DNA from: Halpernia frigidisoli
GTDB taxonomy: Bacteria; Bacteroidota; Bacteroidia; Flavobacteriales; Weeksellaceae
Assembly (NCBI RefSeq): GCF_900113805.1
Contig: NZ_FOQT01000001.1
Span: forward strand, 1,015,782 to 1,079,781
Direction of reading: 5' to 3'
DNA length: 64,000 nt
Part shown: piece after piece, positions 16,701 through 25,916 of the stretch
Layout: every line of letters begins with the position of its first letter
Position numbering within the stretch: position 1 is the stretch's first letter
Position numbers and translations under genes: made by a program
Notes under the pieces: generated by a model
What the model saw: only the letters and a program-made list of their open reading frames with translations
Told to the model about the DNA's origin: nothing
The model's database searches: none

Positions 16701-18514
16701 AAATTCTGAAGTGAAGGACTGTTTGAAAAATAATTTAAATTTAAACTCGAAACATCTGCTAAAAAATCACCTTTTAAATTATTTGTACTAAAATCAAAAA
16801 AACCGTTGACATTTGCTTTTACCTGTTCATCATTAATATTGGCGATGCCGCGGTAAGTTTTATGATCTAAAATACCGTCTAAATAAATATTATTGATTTC
16901 TTTACCTAAAATTTCTACCCGTGAGATCTGAGATTTGGTTTTTAAAACAATTTTGTTGACATCCAGACTTTGACCATTTAAGTTAAATTTCCCTGAAAGC
17001 AAACCAACCTGCTGATTTTTTGTGATCACGGAGGTATTTAAATTATTGACTTCCGCGTAACCCCGAAATTTTGGGAGATCTGTGCTAAAATCTTCTAGAT
17101 AAAAACTCGAAATTTTTGCCTGTCCTATTCCCGTGATCAAACTTCCTGCCGGCACGAATATCTGCTTAGGTGTTACTCTCACTGCGCCAGCATATTTTAA
17201 ACGACCAAATTCATCCGCAAAATTTTTCATTTTTGACGAAATAAATGTTGGCAACATTGCCTTCAGATCGATGTAAGTTAAATCCGTCGAAAGACGATTG
17301 GTCTCGATCTGAAAGTTTCCTTTTAAAAGATTTGTGGCTTTTAACGTAGAAGTATTAATTGCCACCTGTTTATTACCAACCTGAAAATTTTCCAGATAAA
17401 ATTTATTTAAAGCACCATTCATCTTTCCAGAGACAGAAAAAGGTTTGTAATTATCCCATCTTGTCATAAAATAACTGAGATCATAACCAGAAAGTTGACT
17501 TCCTTTTTTAAGATTAAAGTCTAATTTAACTTTGTCTGCAAAATCCTGCCAGCCGGTTTTTGGGTCCAGATTAAAAACAATATCGCCAATAAGTAAACTG
17601 TGGTCGGTATTAAAAGTGAGATCTTTCAGAATAAGAGACTTTGGAGTATAGGAAAAATCGGTTGAAAAAGTTTCTACCTGTGTCGTTTTGCCCCAACGCT
17701 TTGTATTAAAGGAAAAATTATTGATCTGTGCTGATACATTTGCGCCATTTACTTTTAAAACAGGTACTTTTAAATTAACATTGTCTGCGATAACCCATCT
17801 TCCGGCATCTCCTTCATGATTTTGATTGATGATCGAAACTTTACTGTTTAAAATATACAACCGCGTATTCATTTGAAAAACACCGGTTTTTTTCTTTTTA
17901 TCTGAAGAAAATTTATCAATAAAAGAGATAAAATTAGCTTTATTTTCTCCCTTGTAAGTCACCACTTTAATATCTGCATTGCTTAAAGTAAGCGAGCGGA
18001 ACTTAATATCATTTGGATTACTGATAATGGAAAACCAATCTGAACTGGCCGTAAAATCCCGAACTTTTATAAAATCAAGACCTTTATCATCCTGAATTTT
18101 TAAACCCTGAATACGAACAACTCCAAAAATATCCACATCCACATTTTGAGTGGTCATTTTTGCTTTAAAATCACTATTCAGCAATTTAATTGCCTGATTT
18201 GCAACGTATCGTTTCGTTACCGGCAAATTGATTGCGATAAAAATCAAGATCACCAAGCTTAAAACTGACCAAAAAAGAATCAGTAACAATTTTGCCCACC
18301 AAGTGTAGCTCGTCACATCTTTTACAGCCTGATTTCCAAATTCTTTTGCAGTTTCAATCGGATGCTCAACTGTATCTTTAAGCAAATTTTTGGCATCTTC
18401 AACCGTTTTTACAACGTTGTCTTCAATATCAGAAACCTTTTGACCGACTTGCTCCGAGAGGGTTTTTTTTTCGTGATCCGAATTATTATTTTTATTATTT
18501 TCTATCTTTGCCAT
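13730..18514 (-). CDS. tamB: TamB-like translocation and assembly module / AsmA-type protein
   Basis: A protein of about 1594 residues from the ATG at 18514; a longer frame to 18529 would overlap the tsaD start and is not favoured. It begins with a charged, partly coiled segment (residues about 1-65), has one membrane anchor (LLLILFWSVLSLVILIFIAI), and then a very long run of beta-strand repeats typical of the periplasm-spanning groove of TamB/AsmA proteins. The C-terminus matches DUF490 (TamB C-terminal domain), including NVLVGDDVGDISVRG, GKYLVDNGTF and LDYIQGD. TamB works with an outer-membrane Omp85 partner in barrel insertion and lipid transport. The partner-type gene tamL is at 52573. 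Confidence 0.88.
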   Translation of the reverse strand: MAKIENNKNNNSDHEKKTLSEQVGQKVSDIEDNVVKTVEDAKNLLKDTVEHPIETAKEFGNQAVKDVTSYTWWAKLLLILFWSVLSLVILIFIAINLPVTKRYVANQAIKLLNSDFKAKMTTQNVDVDIFGVVRIQGLKIQDDKGLDFIKVRDFTASSDWFSIISNPNDIKFRSLTLSNADIKVVTYKGENKANFISFIDKFSSDKKKKTGVFQMNTRLYILNSKVSIINQNHEGDAGRWVIADNVNLKVPVLKVNGANVSAQINNFSFNTKRWGKTTQVETFSTDFSYTPKSLILKDLTFNTDHSLLIGDIVFNLDPKTGWQDFADKVKLDFNLKKGSQLSGYDLSYFMTRWDNYKPFSVSGKMNGALNKFYLENFQVGNKQVAINTSTLKATNLLKGNFQIETNRLSTDLTYIDLKAMLPTFISSKMKNFADEFGRLKYAGAVRVTPKQIFVPAGSLITGIGQAKISSFYLEDFSTDLPKFRGYAEVNNLNTSVITKNQQVGLLSGKFNLNGQSLDVNKIVLKTKSQISRVEILGKEINNIYLDGILDHKTYRGIANINDEQVKANVNGFFDFSTNNLKGDFLADVSSLNLNYFSNSPSLQNFSGKINAKIAMTSLNDLILDANLQNVDFSTANQRFNIPNGDIKTYFENGSRIVNVAIPDVVNGEIAGKFNLGDLAGMVQNGLNKILAGSGVQKSFRGQDFKYNFDVQQALISYFQPNVSIPNGLKVEGSFDGNSNNLVLNADASSLKYLMTKTEEISEADKALALANPSYRIQERALVAKDSAMVDQISIKINTANLDGQLQANIGRIAYNSNILKDISLKGRNEGDKILHLAANFKLGSPQEEIDEKLNDYAINLNQTTNAEGDYVVRFEPTQIKLKNVIWSIDTSPELNESITYRKKTKDFLIENFWIYSDESELLLRNAVFKSAKDFTAEGEVKNFQLSKILALSKSENSMDITGVANGTFQLEMDKSNLKPIIDFNIENIVLNGQKMGNILIEAKNSSSPNIFDISAKVLSSDTFGNNTLNLTGTVNNNTKSPTLDLTAAMDQFDLAFTQEFVKTVFGNVRGKASGNLKISGTLANIDYSGDIAMKKFGLKLLFTGVDYSFDDTVIPLSKGLAVLNDIGIKDGRTNSKGSISGAIQFESLASLGVNLVMRADNLLLLDTQQKDFDLFWGRVYGKGDLFVDGPVSALNISTPNMKALNNSIFTFNSNSTANVEEFKMLRFLEKDKAGTVTVQDRKKYGANMNVDFTLDVDKGTTVNVLVGDDVGDISVRGDATNLKFNLGRNGNIAMNGKYLVDNGTFVSKSILNRTFQIAKNSSIEWDGNALAPVLDINANYLRTVTNAGEYLNVGLLQPITVVLTTKITQTLNNPKIALDVSAPDVSSQIKETLAAKMSQEDEKVLQFGSILVLNSFNVQNSGGINFNVGKTAENTGYAILLKQLGSVLNSISNEFQVNLDYIQGDQASNTGDRANAGVSIVLSPRVTLKTGLGIPLSKSSDANVNYLSGEGIVEYDFSKKNDGSRIVRFYSKPSNIGLVGGGTTGNSGANQSYGAGVVYSKSFNTIFKRNRKNKNNQSENAEIKKDSIKIDTLK
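18503..18510 (+). promoter_or_regulatory. Putative -7 promoter box of tsaD inside the tamB 5' end
   Basis: TATCTTTG fits TAnnTTTG and ends 6 bases before the tsaD ATG at 18517, which predicts an essentially leaderless tsaD mRNA. The box overlaps the first codons of tamB on the other strand (tamB starts at 18514). Confidence 0.5.
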
Positions 18515-18516
18515 AT

Positions 18517-19533
18517 ATGAGCGACACAATTATTTTAGGTATAGAATCTTCTTGCGACGATACTTCTGCGGCGGTTATTAAAAATAATACAATATTATCC
18601 AATATCGCTGCAACTCAAAAAGTACACATAGAATATGGTGGCGTGGTTCCGGAATTGGCTTCCAGAGCGCATCAGCAAAACATTATTCCTGTTGTACAAA
18701 AAAGTCTGTCAGTAGCAAATATACAACAAAAAGATATTTCTGCGATCGGTTTTACACGCGGTCCAGGACTTTTGGGTTCGCTCCTGGTTGGGACGTCTTT
18801 TGCTAAATCTTTGGCGATGAGTTTAGATGTTCCGTTGATTGAAGTTAATCATTTGCAAGCGCATATTTTAGCCCATTTTATTGATGACGCCAATCCAAAA
18901 CCACCAAAATTTCCTTTTTTATGTTTAACTGTAAGTGGCGGTCACACGATGATTGTCTTGGTTAAAGATTATTTTGAAATGGAAATTATCGGCAAAACTT
19001 CTGATGACGCCGCAGGTGAAGCCTTTGATAAAATTGGGAAAATTTTCGATCTGGATTATCCAGCAGGTCCGATTGTTGATAAATTAGCGAAATTGGGCGA
19101 TGGAAATAAGTTTAAATTCAACAAGCCAAAAATTGATAATTACGATTATTCTTTCAGCGGTATAAAAACTTCGGTTTTATATTTTATCCAAAAACAGGAA
19201 AAAGAAAATCCGGATTTTGTTAAAGAAAATTTGAATGATTTATGCGCTTCTGTTCAAAAAGCAATTGTTGAAATTTTGATGGACAAATTAGAAAAAGCGG
19301 CGAAAGATTTAAAAATTAATGAAGTTGCAATTGCCGGCGGCGTTTCGGCCAATTCTGGTTTAAGAGAAGCCTTGAAACAAAATGAAGAAAAATTAAACTG
19401 GCAAACGTACATTCCCAAATTCGAATACACGACAGATAACGCAGCAATGATTGCAATGGTCGCAAAATTAAAATTTGAAAAAGGTGAATTTACTGATATT
19501 ACTGCGGTTGCAACTTCACGATATGAAATTTAA
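18517..19533 (+). CDS. tsaD: tRNA N6-adenosine threonylcarbamoyltransferase TsaD
   Basis: A 338-residue protein that transfers the threonylcarbamoyl group to A37 of ANN-decoding tRNAs. It shows the ASKHA fold: the N-terminal ILGIESSCDDTSAAVI, the metal-binding histidines in VNHLQAHILAH, the phosphate loops GGHTMIV and DDAAGEAFDKIG, and the late GGVSANSGLR and DNAAMIAMVA. The start at 18517 is only 3 bases from the tamB start on the opposite strand. rsmE follows after 3 bp, so the two RNA-modification genes form one unit. Confidence 0.96.
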   Translation: MSDTIILGIESSCDDTSAAVIKNNTILSNIAATQKVHIEYGGVVPELASRAHQQNIIPVVQKSLSVANIQQKDISAIGFTRGPGLLGSLLVGTSFAKSLAMSLDVPLIEVNHLQAHILAHFIDDANPKPPKFPFLCLTVSGGHTMIVLVKDYFEMEIIGKTSDDAAGEAFDKIGKIFDLDYPAGPIVDKLAKLGDGNKFKFNKPKIDNYDYSFSGIKTSVLYFIQKQEKENPDFVKENLNDLCASVQKAIVEILMDKLEKAAKDLKINEVAIAGGVSANSGLREALKQNEEKLNWQTYIPKFEYTTDNAAMIAMVAKLKFEKGEFTDITAVATSRYEI

Positions 19534-19536
19534 ATT

Positions 19537-20229
19537 ATGAAACTATTTTTTGGTGATATTTTTCCTGAAGTTAAAATTAACGAAGATGAGCAGACGCACA
19601 TTTTAAAAGTTTTGCGGATGAAATCTGGCGAAGAACTTTTTGTAACTGACGGGAAAGGAAATTTAGCGCAGGGAAATTTAGTTTTAGAAGGAAAAAAAGC
19701 AATTTTAAACGTTCTAAGTATCAAAGAAAATTTACCACAATTTTCTCCAAAACTTCATATTGCGATTGCGCCAACAAAAAATTTAGATCGGATAGAATTT
19801 TTTGTTGAAAAAGCCACAGAAATGGGAATTTCAGAGATCACTTTTTTGCAGACGGAAAAAACAGAACGAAAATTTTTAAATCTTGATAAAATTGAGAAAA
19901 AGATGATTTCGGCGGGCAAACAAAGTTTAAGATTTCATTTTCCTAAAATAAATGAAATGGTTAAACTTTCAGAATTTTTGCAAAATGTCGATTCTGATAG
20001 TACATTTGTGGCGCACTGCAATGAAAATTTAAAAAGAATTAATTTGAAGGAGATTAATTTATTAGAAAACTATACTTTTCTAATCGGCCCGGAAGGCGAT
20101 TTTTCTGATAAAGAAATCGAACTTTTAGCATCAATAAATATTAAAGCAGTCTCACTTGGTGATCAACGATTACGTACAGAAACTGCAGGCATTTTTGTTG
20201 CTGCGTGGAATTATTACAAAATGATTTGA
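19537..20229 (+). CDS. rsmE: 16S rRNA (uracil-1498-N3)-methyltransferase RsmE
   Basis: A 230-residue SPOUT-class methyltransferase. The N-terminal PUA-like barrel covers residues about 1-70 (HILKVLRMKSGEELFVTDGK). The C-terminal trefoil-knot domain has the signature IAPTKNLDRIEFFVEKATEM, FLQTEKTERK, then LIGPEGDFSDKEIELL and the knot LGDQRLRTETAG, which binds S-adenosylmethionine. It starts 3 bp after the tsaD stop. It stops with TGA, showing that TGA is a normal stop codon in this organism. Confidence 0.95.
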   Translation: MKLFFGDIFPEVKINEDEQTHILKVLRMKSGEELFVTDGKGNLAQGNLVLEGKKAILNVLSIKENLPQFSPKLHIAIAPTKNLDRIEFFVEKATEMGISEITFLQTEKTERKFLNLDKIEKKMISAGKQSLRFHFPKINEMVKLSEFLQNVDSDSTFVAHCNENLKRINLKEINLLENYTFLIGPEGDFSDKEIELLASINIKAVSLGDQRLRTETAGIFVAAWNYYKMI

Positions 20230-20267
20230 AAAAACTCTGTATATAAAATTTTACAGCGTATTTGTTT

Positions 20268-20275
20268 TATTTTTG
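20268..20275 (+). promoter_or_regulatory. Putative -7 promoter box for the 20288 gene
   Basis: TATTTTTG fits TAnnTTTG and lies 12 bases before the ATG at 20288; an earlier in-frame TTG at 20273 falls inside the box, supporting the ATG. Confidence 0.5.
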
Positions 20276-20287
20276 CAAAAAAAACAA

Positions 20288-21172
20288 ATGCCAAAAATTT
20301 CCTTCTACTCAAAGATTTTTCTATTCACAATTCTACTTGTGTTCACCGTTTTTTCAGGTCAAAAATTGATCAATCATACCACCAATTATTTTGGCCCGAA
20401 CGCCAATCCTGTTCCTGATTTTACGGATGCAACCATTCCAAAATTTACAGAATTTTCAGTTTATGGCGATTATTATTTTGGCAAAGGTGATGAAACTGTA
20501 AATCCTTATTTAAAAGCAGAAATTCCATTAATTTCGGAAAAAATTTCTGTCAAAGTTTGGGCAGTTCCTTTTGAATATTACAATGTGACCGATGCTGTAA
20601 AGGAACGCCGCGGAATGCAGAAAAATTCAGGTTTTGCGTCCGGCGATATTTATTTTCAGACGAGAATTTCAATATTTAAAAATCAGGAAAAAAATACAAA
20701 CTTAATATTAAATGCGACTTTAAAAACAGCTTCGGGAAGTGATTTTAATAACAGAAGATTTTTTAACACCGCAGGCTACTATTTTGATACAGAATTTGGT
20801 AAAAGTTTTATTTTAAAAAACAGTTTTTTAAATGAAATAAGGTTGGTTGCCGATGCCGGATTTTATTCCTGGGATGTGCAAACGCCCAATTTAAATGTGC
20901 AGGATGATGCTGTAATGTATGGTTTAAAATTGATCTTAAAAAAGAATAATTTTTCCTGGGAAAATACCTTTTCCGGATACAGCGGCTGGATAAAACGAGT
21001 GCCGGATTACGGTGATCAACCAATAGTTTTCGCTTCAAAATTAAATTTAAAAAATAAAAAAAATACGTATTTTATCCAATATCAAAATGGAATTCGATAT
21101 TTTCCTTTTAACCAAATCAGAATTGGCGCTACTTTTCCACTTGAAAGCTTGACTCCTGATTTTTTTAAATAA
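20288..21172 (+). CDS. Hypothetical exported protein, probably beta-barrel
   Basis: A 294-residue protein from the ATG at 20288. A hydrophobic signal segment (IFLFTILLVFTVFSG) is followed by a mature region dominated by alternating aromatic/polar strands such as FSVYGDYYFGKGD, ISVKVWAVPFEYYNV, GDIYFQTRISIF and GIRYFPFNQIRIGATFPL. This pattern and the closing aromatic residue suggest an outer-membrane barrel or barrel-like surface protein. No family was recognised. It is convergent with the TrmH-type gene, with only 4 bp between the two stops. Confidence 0.65.
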   Translation: MPKISFYSKIFLFTILLVFTVFSGQKLINHTTNYFGPNANPVPDFTDATIPKFTEFSVYGDYYFGKGDETVNPYLKAEIPLISEKISVKVWAVPFEYYNVTDAVKERRGMQKNSGFASGDIYFQTRISIFKNQEKNTNLILNATLKTASGSDFNNRRFFNTAGYYFDTEFGKSFILKNSFLNEIRLVADAGFYSWDVQTPNLNVQDDAVMYGLKLILKKNNFSWENTFSGYSGWIKRVPDYGDQPIVFASKLNLKNKKNTYFIQYQNGIRYFPFNQIRIGATFPLESLTPDFFK

Positions 21173-21176
21173 ATTT

Positions 21177-21839
21177 TTAAAAATTTTCTGTCAGAAACTT
21201 ATTTAGAATTTCCTCGCCACTTTGCAGGGAATTTACTGCCCAACGGATTTTTAGATCAATCAATTTTTCTGGAGAAAGTTTGAATTCTAAATTCGAGTTT
21301 TCCAATTTTTGGCGTAAATCATAAAAGCAAATCGCGGCGGCGACCGAAACATTAAAACTCTGTGTGAAACCATACATGGGAATTGCCAAAGTTTCATCTG
21401 CAAAATTTAAAATTTCGTCTGTGACGCCTTCTTTTTCTGTGCCGAAAACCAAAGAAATGGGTTCGGTAATTTTAAAATCTGCTAAACTCACTGCATTTTT
21501 TTCGGGTGAAACGGCGACAATTTTATAGCCTTTATTTTTTATCTGTTTTAAAGTTTCTAATTCATAAGGCCGTTTTTGTACTTCTACCCAGGTTTCTGCG
21601 CCTTTTGTGACCTTTAAATTTGGATTAAAAATATGTTCTTTTTCCATGGCGATAATTTTGTGAAAACCACACGCTTCGGCAGAACGCACGATTGCCGCAG
21701 CATTTCGGAACTGGAAAATATCTTCGATCACCGGTAAAACAAAATCTGTGCTTTCTGGTACAACTTTTTCAATTATCGCTAAGCGAGAATCTGTGAGAAA
21801 TTTTTTTAGATAATTAAATGTTTCAGTTCTAAATTCCAT
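21177..21839 (-). CDS. TrmH-type tRNA/rRNA 2'-O-ribose methyltransferase (SpoU family)
   Basis: A 220-residue SPOUT methyltransferase. The three SpoU motifs are visible: motif 1 FQFRNAAAIVRSAEACGFH, with the catalytic Arg after the conserved Asn, motif 2 ISLVFGTEKEGVTDEIL, and motif 3 IPMYGFTQSFNVSVAAAI. Length and the WAVNSLQSGEEIL tail fit TrmH, which makes Gm18 in tRNA, better than RlmB, which has an additional N-terminal domain. It is monocistronic on the minus strand. Confidence 0.85.
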   Translation of the reverse strand: MEFRTETFNYLKKFLTDSRLAIIEKVVPESTDFVLPVIEDIFQFRNAAAIVRSAEACGFHKIIAMEKEHIFNPNLKVTKGAETWVEVQKRPYELETLKQIKNKGYKIVAVSPEKNAVSLADFKITEPISLVFGTEKEGVTDEILNFADETLAIPMYGFTQSFNVSVAAAICFYDLRQKLENSNLEFKLSPEKLIDLKIRWAVNSLQSGEEILNKFLTENF

Positions 21840-21901
21840 TTGGCAAAAATGAGAAAAAAAATATCATTTGAAAAATACTTTTCCGAAGAATACGAGTACC
21901 A

Positions 21902-21985
21902 CGCCCCGACTTGAACGGAGCTCTTTTTTTATTGCAGCGCAGCGGAAAAAAAAAGAAGCGGGAGTGGAAGGCGGAAAAGGCGCCC
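21902..21985 (+). repeat. Dispersed palindromic repeat, copy 3
   Basis: It begins CGCCCCGACTTGAACGGAGC and ends GGAGTGGAAGGCGGAAAAGG then CGCCC. The inner arms CTCTTTTTTT and AAAAAAAAAGAAGCGGGAG are complementary. The ends match copies 1 and 2, while the centre is more GC-rich. Confidence 0.7.
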
Positions 21986-22039
21986 AAAAAAAATGTTACA
22001 AAATAAAAAATTGTATTTTTAATGTGTAAAGAAAAAATT

Positions 22040-23107
22040 ATGAACTCAGAATCTGAAAAAGATATAAAAATTTCAAAACGAAAAACGAGTTATCCAATAA
22101 ATTCTGAACTTTTAGATTATTTAAAATCTTACGACCGGGCTTTTAAATCGCCGATTGTTTATGATGATCTGCTTCGTTACGTTGATAATTACCCAATTTT
22201 AGACAAAGATGAAAATGATACTTTTTGGCAAGGTGTAATTTATGGACCACAAGAAATGTCAGAAATTCATCAGAATTTAAAGAAAATCTATTCGCGTTTG
22301 ACTTCTGACGGCGCCGATAAAAGTGTTGATCATTTATTCGTGGACAGCGTTGATTACTGTACTTTTGGAAACTCTCATCCTTTCAGAATTAAAATAAAAA
22401 ATCAGTTTAACGACAACCATGATTATTTTTATGTCAAGAAAGCTGATGCTTCCAGAATTTACGGACTAGAAATAGAATATATTTTATCTCCAAACCGCAT
22501 CAATTTTTTAGTTTTTGAAAATACTTTGGTGGAGGAACATATTTCCGGAATTCCAGGTGATGTTTTTATTGAGAAATATCTGGATGAACACACCAATAAA
22601 ATTAGACTTGCGAAAGAATTTGTAAAGTTTAATGAACGCTGCTTTTTACGACTTTTAGGCGATCAAAGATCTTATAATTTTGTGATCGTACTCACGCCTG
22701 ATTTTGACGAAATGCAGTACAGAATCAGAAGTATTGATTTTGACCAACAATGCTATGAAGGGAAAATTAATCTTTACAAACCGCAGTTTTTCAGGGAAAA
22801 TCTGGATTATGTGAAGTTTGTAACTGAAAATCTGGATGAATCGTCAATTAAGCAATATCAACATGAAGAGCGCGCTTTGATGGCGAAAAGAATGATTGTA
22901 GGAAAAAGCCGTTTAACAAAATTATTACGGGTAATGAAAAACGATCAGATTGCGCCGCGCGAAAAATCATTTCAGTTAAAAACAGAAATTTTTGAGCTTT
23001 TAAAAGATAATGAAGTTTTAAAATGTGAAACAATGGGCGATATTGTAGAAGCTGTTCTTAATTTTATTTTAAGAAATTATCAGACTTCAATGACGAAACT
23101 GTTTTAA
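22040..23107 (+). CDS. Hypothetical protein with kinase-like features
   Basis: A 355-residue cytoplasmic protein from the ATG at 22040; an in-frame ATG at 22022 would add 6 residues. No family was recognised with certainty. Several features recall a protein-kinase-like fold in order: FYVKKADASRIYG (a lysine on a strand), VFENTLVEEHISGIPGD (hinge-like), LLGDQRSYNFVIVL (position of the catalytic loop, with Asp and Asn) and IRSIDFDQQ (position of the metal-binding Asp). The canonical HRD and DFG are absent, so it is at best a divergent or atypical kinase. It is monocistronic and ends at a strong terminator. Confidence 0.55.
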   Translation: MNSESEKDIKISKRKTSYPINSELLDYLKSYDRAFKSPIVYDDLLRYVDNYPILDKDENDTFWQGVIYGPQEMSEIHQNLKKIYSRLTSDGADKSVDHLFVDSVDYCTFGNSHPFRIKIKNQFNDNHDYFYVKKADASRIYGLEIEYILSPNRINFLVFENTLVEEHISGIPGDVFIEKYLDEHTNKIRLAKEFVKFNERCFLRLLGDQRSYNFVIVLTPDFDEMQYRIRSIDFDQQCYEGKINLYKPQFFRENLDYVKFVTENLDESSIKQYQHEERALMAKRMIVGKSRLTKLLRVMKNDQIAPREKSFQLKTEIFELLKDNEVLKCETMGDIVEAVLNFILRNYQTSMTKLF

Positions 23108-23126
23108 AAATAAATTTTAAAAATAA

Positions 23127-23160
23127 AAAAAACCTCCCAAAAAATTGAGAGGTTTTTTTT
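23127..23160. terminator. Bidirectional terminator between the 22040 gene and hppA
   Basis: AACCTC and GAGGTT arms are flanked by an A tract on the left and a T tract on the right, so it can terminate both convergent genes. Confidence 0.8.
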
Positions 23161-23177
23161 AATATTTCAAAGTCTGA

Positions 23178-25916
23178 TTAAAAACTCAAAACGCGAATAT
23201 CAATTCTTCTGTTTTGCGCCTGACATTCTTCGCTATCATTTTCCGGACAAACAGGAAATTGTGAGCCGAAACCTTCTGCTTCAATTCTATCTGCAGCAAT
23301 TCCTAGTTTTATCAACTCCAGTTTTGCTGTGGAAGCACGAAGATTTGATAAAGTTTTATTGGTTTCTTCTGAACCTGTATTATCTGTGTAGCCACCCATT
23401 TTTAATTTTAAAGTAGGATAAGCATACATTATTTTTGCAAGATTTTCCAGGTGAACCTGCGAACCCGTTTTAAGTTCACTTCTACCGGATTGAAAAAATA
23501 AATTCTGAATCGTAAACCAACTTTCTTTATTAAGCAAATTTTGATCTTTATTTTCTACATCCTGCGCTAATAAAGCCATTTCACTATTTTGACCTACGTT
23601 GATCGTTTCATTATTTGGCAATTTGTACTGCATCACGGGACCCAATTCATAAACATAGTCTCCATCTGTATTTAGTTGACCTAAAACAGGTGTAACACCA
23701 CCAACTTCGGTATTAGTCGTCGCAGCTGCAACTCCACCTTCAGCACTAACCATTTTCTCAAGTGACTGTAATTTTTCAAGTCTGTTTTGTCTGATGGTAT
23801 CGCCATGAACTTTTAGTAACGATGGTGCAATTACCAAAGAAACTATGGACATTAATTTAATTAAAATATTCATTGAAGGACCGGAAGTGTCTTTAAATGG
23901 ATCACCCACAGTATCACCTGTTACAGATGCTTTGTGTGGCTCCGAACCTTTGTAAAAAATTTCTCCTTTAATATCTGCTCCCTTTTCAAAAGATTTTTTG
24001 GCATTATCCCAAGCACCACCTGCGTTATTTTGAAACATTCCCATAAGAACGCCACTCACAGTTGCACCAGCTAAAAATCCACCTAAAACTTCTGGACCGA
24101 AGATAAATCCAACCAAAATTGGTGAAATAATGGTGATCGCTCCTGGCAACATCATTTTTTTAATCGAAGCATCTGTAGAAATAGCGACGCATTTATCGTA
24201 CTCCGGTTTTCCTGTTCCTTCCAAAATACCAGGTATTTCTCTAAACTGTCTTCTAACCTCTTCTACCATTGCCATTGCTGCTTCTCCAACTGCACGAATT
24301 GCTAGTGATGAAAATATAAAAGGGATCATTGCCCCCACAAATAAACCAGCTAAAACGTCCGCTCTGTAAATATCAATACTGTCAATTCCTGCAATTCCCA
24401 CGAAAGCTGCAAAAAGAGCCAAAGAAGTTAAAGCTGCAGAAGCAATTGCAAAACCTTTTCCAGTAGCAGCAGTCGTATTTCCAACAGCATCCAAAATATC
24501 TGTTCTTTCTCTTACTTCACTTGGTAATTCACACATTTCAGCGATTCCACCAGCGTTATCTGCAATTGGTCCGAAAGCGTCGATCGCTAACTGCATTGCT
24601 GTTGTAGCCATCATTCCGGCTGCTGCAATCGCAACTCCGTATAAACCTGCAAAAGCATAAGAGCCAATAATTCCACCTGCTAAAAGTAATATTGGTAAAA
24701 AAGTACTTTCCATACCAACAGCTAAACCACCGATAATATTAGTCGCATGTCCGGTAGAAGATTGATTAACAATACTTTGAACCGGTCTTTTTCCCATTGC
24801 CGTGTAATATTCGGTAATAACGCTCATTAAAGTTCCTACGATTAATCCAACTATTATTGCGCCAAAAACGCCCATTTTAGTAAATGCATGACCACGAAGT
24901 TCCATGTTCTCCGGCATAATGAAATTTACCAGAAAAAATGCAGCAAATGCTGTAATTACGATACTTCCCCAGTTTCCCAAGTTTAAAGCATTCTGAACTT
25001 TTTGAGTACTTAATCCTGCATCTTCAGAAATTTTTACGAAGAAAGTTCCTAAAATTGAAAATATAATTCCAGTTCCAGCAATTAACATTGGTAATAAAAT
25101 CGGTGCAAAACCACCATAATTATCAACAGAAATCGTTTCTCTTCCTAAAACCATGGTTGCTAAAACAGTCGCCACGTAAGAACCAAATAAATCGGCACCC
25201 ATTCCGGCAACATCGCCCACGTTATCTCCCACATTATCTGCAATAGTTGCAGGATTTCTAGGATCATCTTCCGGAATTCCAGCTTCAACTTTTCCAACTA
25301 AATCAGCACCAACATCGGCAGCTTTAGTGTAAATTCCACCACCAACTCTTGCGAACAGTGCTATAGATTCTGCTCCTAAAGAAAAACCAGTCAAGATCTC
25401 AATAGTTTTCTCCATTTCAAGAGAATTAACTAAAGCGTCTGGTGCAAATATTTGTTTAATAATAATAAACAATGATCCTAAACCTAAAACTGCTAAACCG
25501 GCAACACCTAATCCCATCACAGTTCCACCAGTAAAAGAAACTTTTAAAGCTTTTGCTAAAGATGTTTTTGCAGCCTGCGTTGTTCTAACGTTTGATTTTG
25601 TTGCGATCTTCATTCCAATAAATCCTGCAGTTGCGGAAAAAATAGCACCAACAACGAAAGAAATTGCGATACTCCAGCTTGAGTTTTCATTGGAATAACC
25701 CATGATTCCAAGTAAAATTGCGACAATCACCACGAAATAAGCCAATATTTTATATTCAGATTTTAGGAACGCCATTGCTCCGTCTGAGATATAACCGCTG
25801 ATGAGCTTCATTTTTTCATCGCCCGCATCCTGTTTTGTAACCCAGTTGCTTTGGATAAATGTGTAAATCAAAGCCAAAACGCCAAAGACTGGCACTAAGT
25901 AGAATAGAAAATTCAT
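23178..25916 (-). CDS. hppA: Membrane-bound ion-pumping pyrophosphatase fused to an OmpA-like domain
   Basis: A 912-residue protein; family members are usually about 650-770. The first 700 residues are a complete M-PPase: the [18 protein letters not shown] loop, [19 protein letters not shown] (substrate and metal Asp residues), [16 protein letters not shown] and the third Asp-rich loop [11 protein letters not shown]. The Ala in NTTAATGKG, where K+-independent pumps have Lys, predicts a K+-dependent enzyme. After a linker, residues about 795-912 form an OmpA/MotB domain ([42 protein letters not shown]). M-PPase C-termini face the periplasm, so the domain could grip peptidoglycan. Na+ versus H+ was not decided. 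Confidence 0.92.
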   Translation of the reverse strand: MNFLFYLVPVFGVLALIYTFIQSNWVTKQDAGDEKMKLISGYISDGAMAFLKSEYKILAYFVVIVAILLGIMGYSNENSSWSIAISFVVGAIFSATAGFIGMKIATKSNVRTTQAAKTSLAKALKVSFTGGTVMGLGVAGLAVLGLGSLFIIIKQIFAPDALVNSLEMEKTIEILTGFSLGAESIALFARVGGGIYTKAADVGADLVGKVEAGIPEDDPRNPATIADNVGDNVGDVAGMGADLFGSYVATVLATMVLGRETISVDNYGGFAPILLPMLIAGTGIIFSILGTFFVKISEDAGLSTQKVQNALNLGNWGSIVITAFAAFFLVNFIMPENMELRGHAFTKMGVFGAIIVGLIVGTLMSVITEYYTAMGKRPVQSIVNQSSTGHATNIIGGLAVGMESTFLPILLLAGGIIGSYAFAGLYGVAIAAAGMMATTAMQLAIDAFGPIADNAGGIAEMCELPSEVRERTDILDAVGNTTAATGKGFAIASAALTSLALFAAFVGIAGIDSIDIYRADVLAGLFVGAMIPFIFSSLAIRAVGEAAMAMVEEVRRQFREIPGILEGTGKPEYDKCVAISTDASIKKMMLPGAITIISPILVGFIFGPEVLGGFLAGATVSGVLMGMFQNNAGGAWDNAKKSFEKGADIKGEIFYKGSEPHKASVTGDTVGDPFKDTSGPSMNILIKLMSIVSLVIAPSLLKVHGDTIRQNRLEKLQSLEKMVSAEGGVAAATTNTEVGGVTPVLGQLNTDGDYVYELGPVMQYKLPNNETINVGQNSEMALLAQDVENKDQNLLNKESWFTIQNLFFQSGRSELKTGSQVHLENLAKIMYAYPTLKLKMGGYTDNTGSEETNKTLSNLRASTAKLELIKLGIAADRIEAEGFGSQFPVCPENDSEECQAQNRRIDIRVLSF

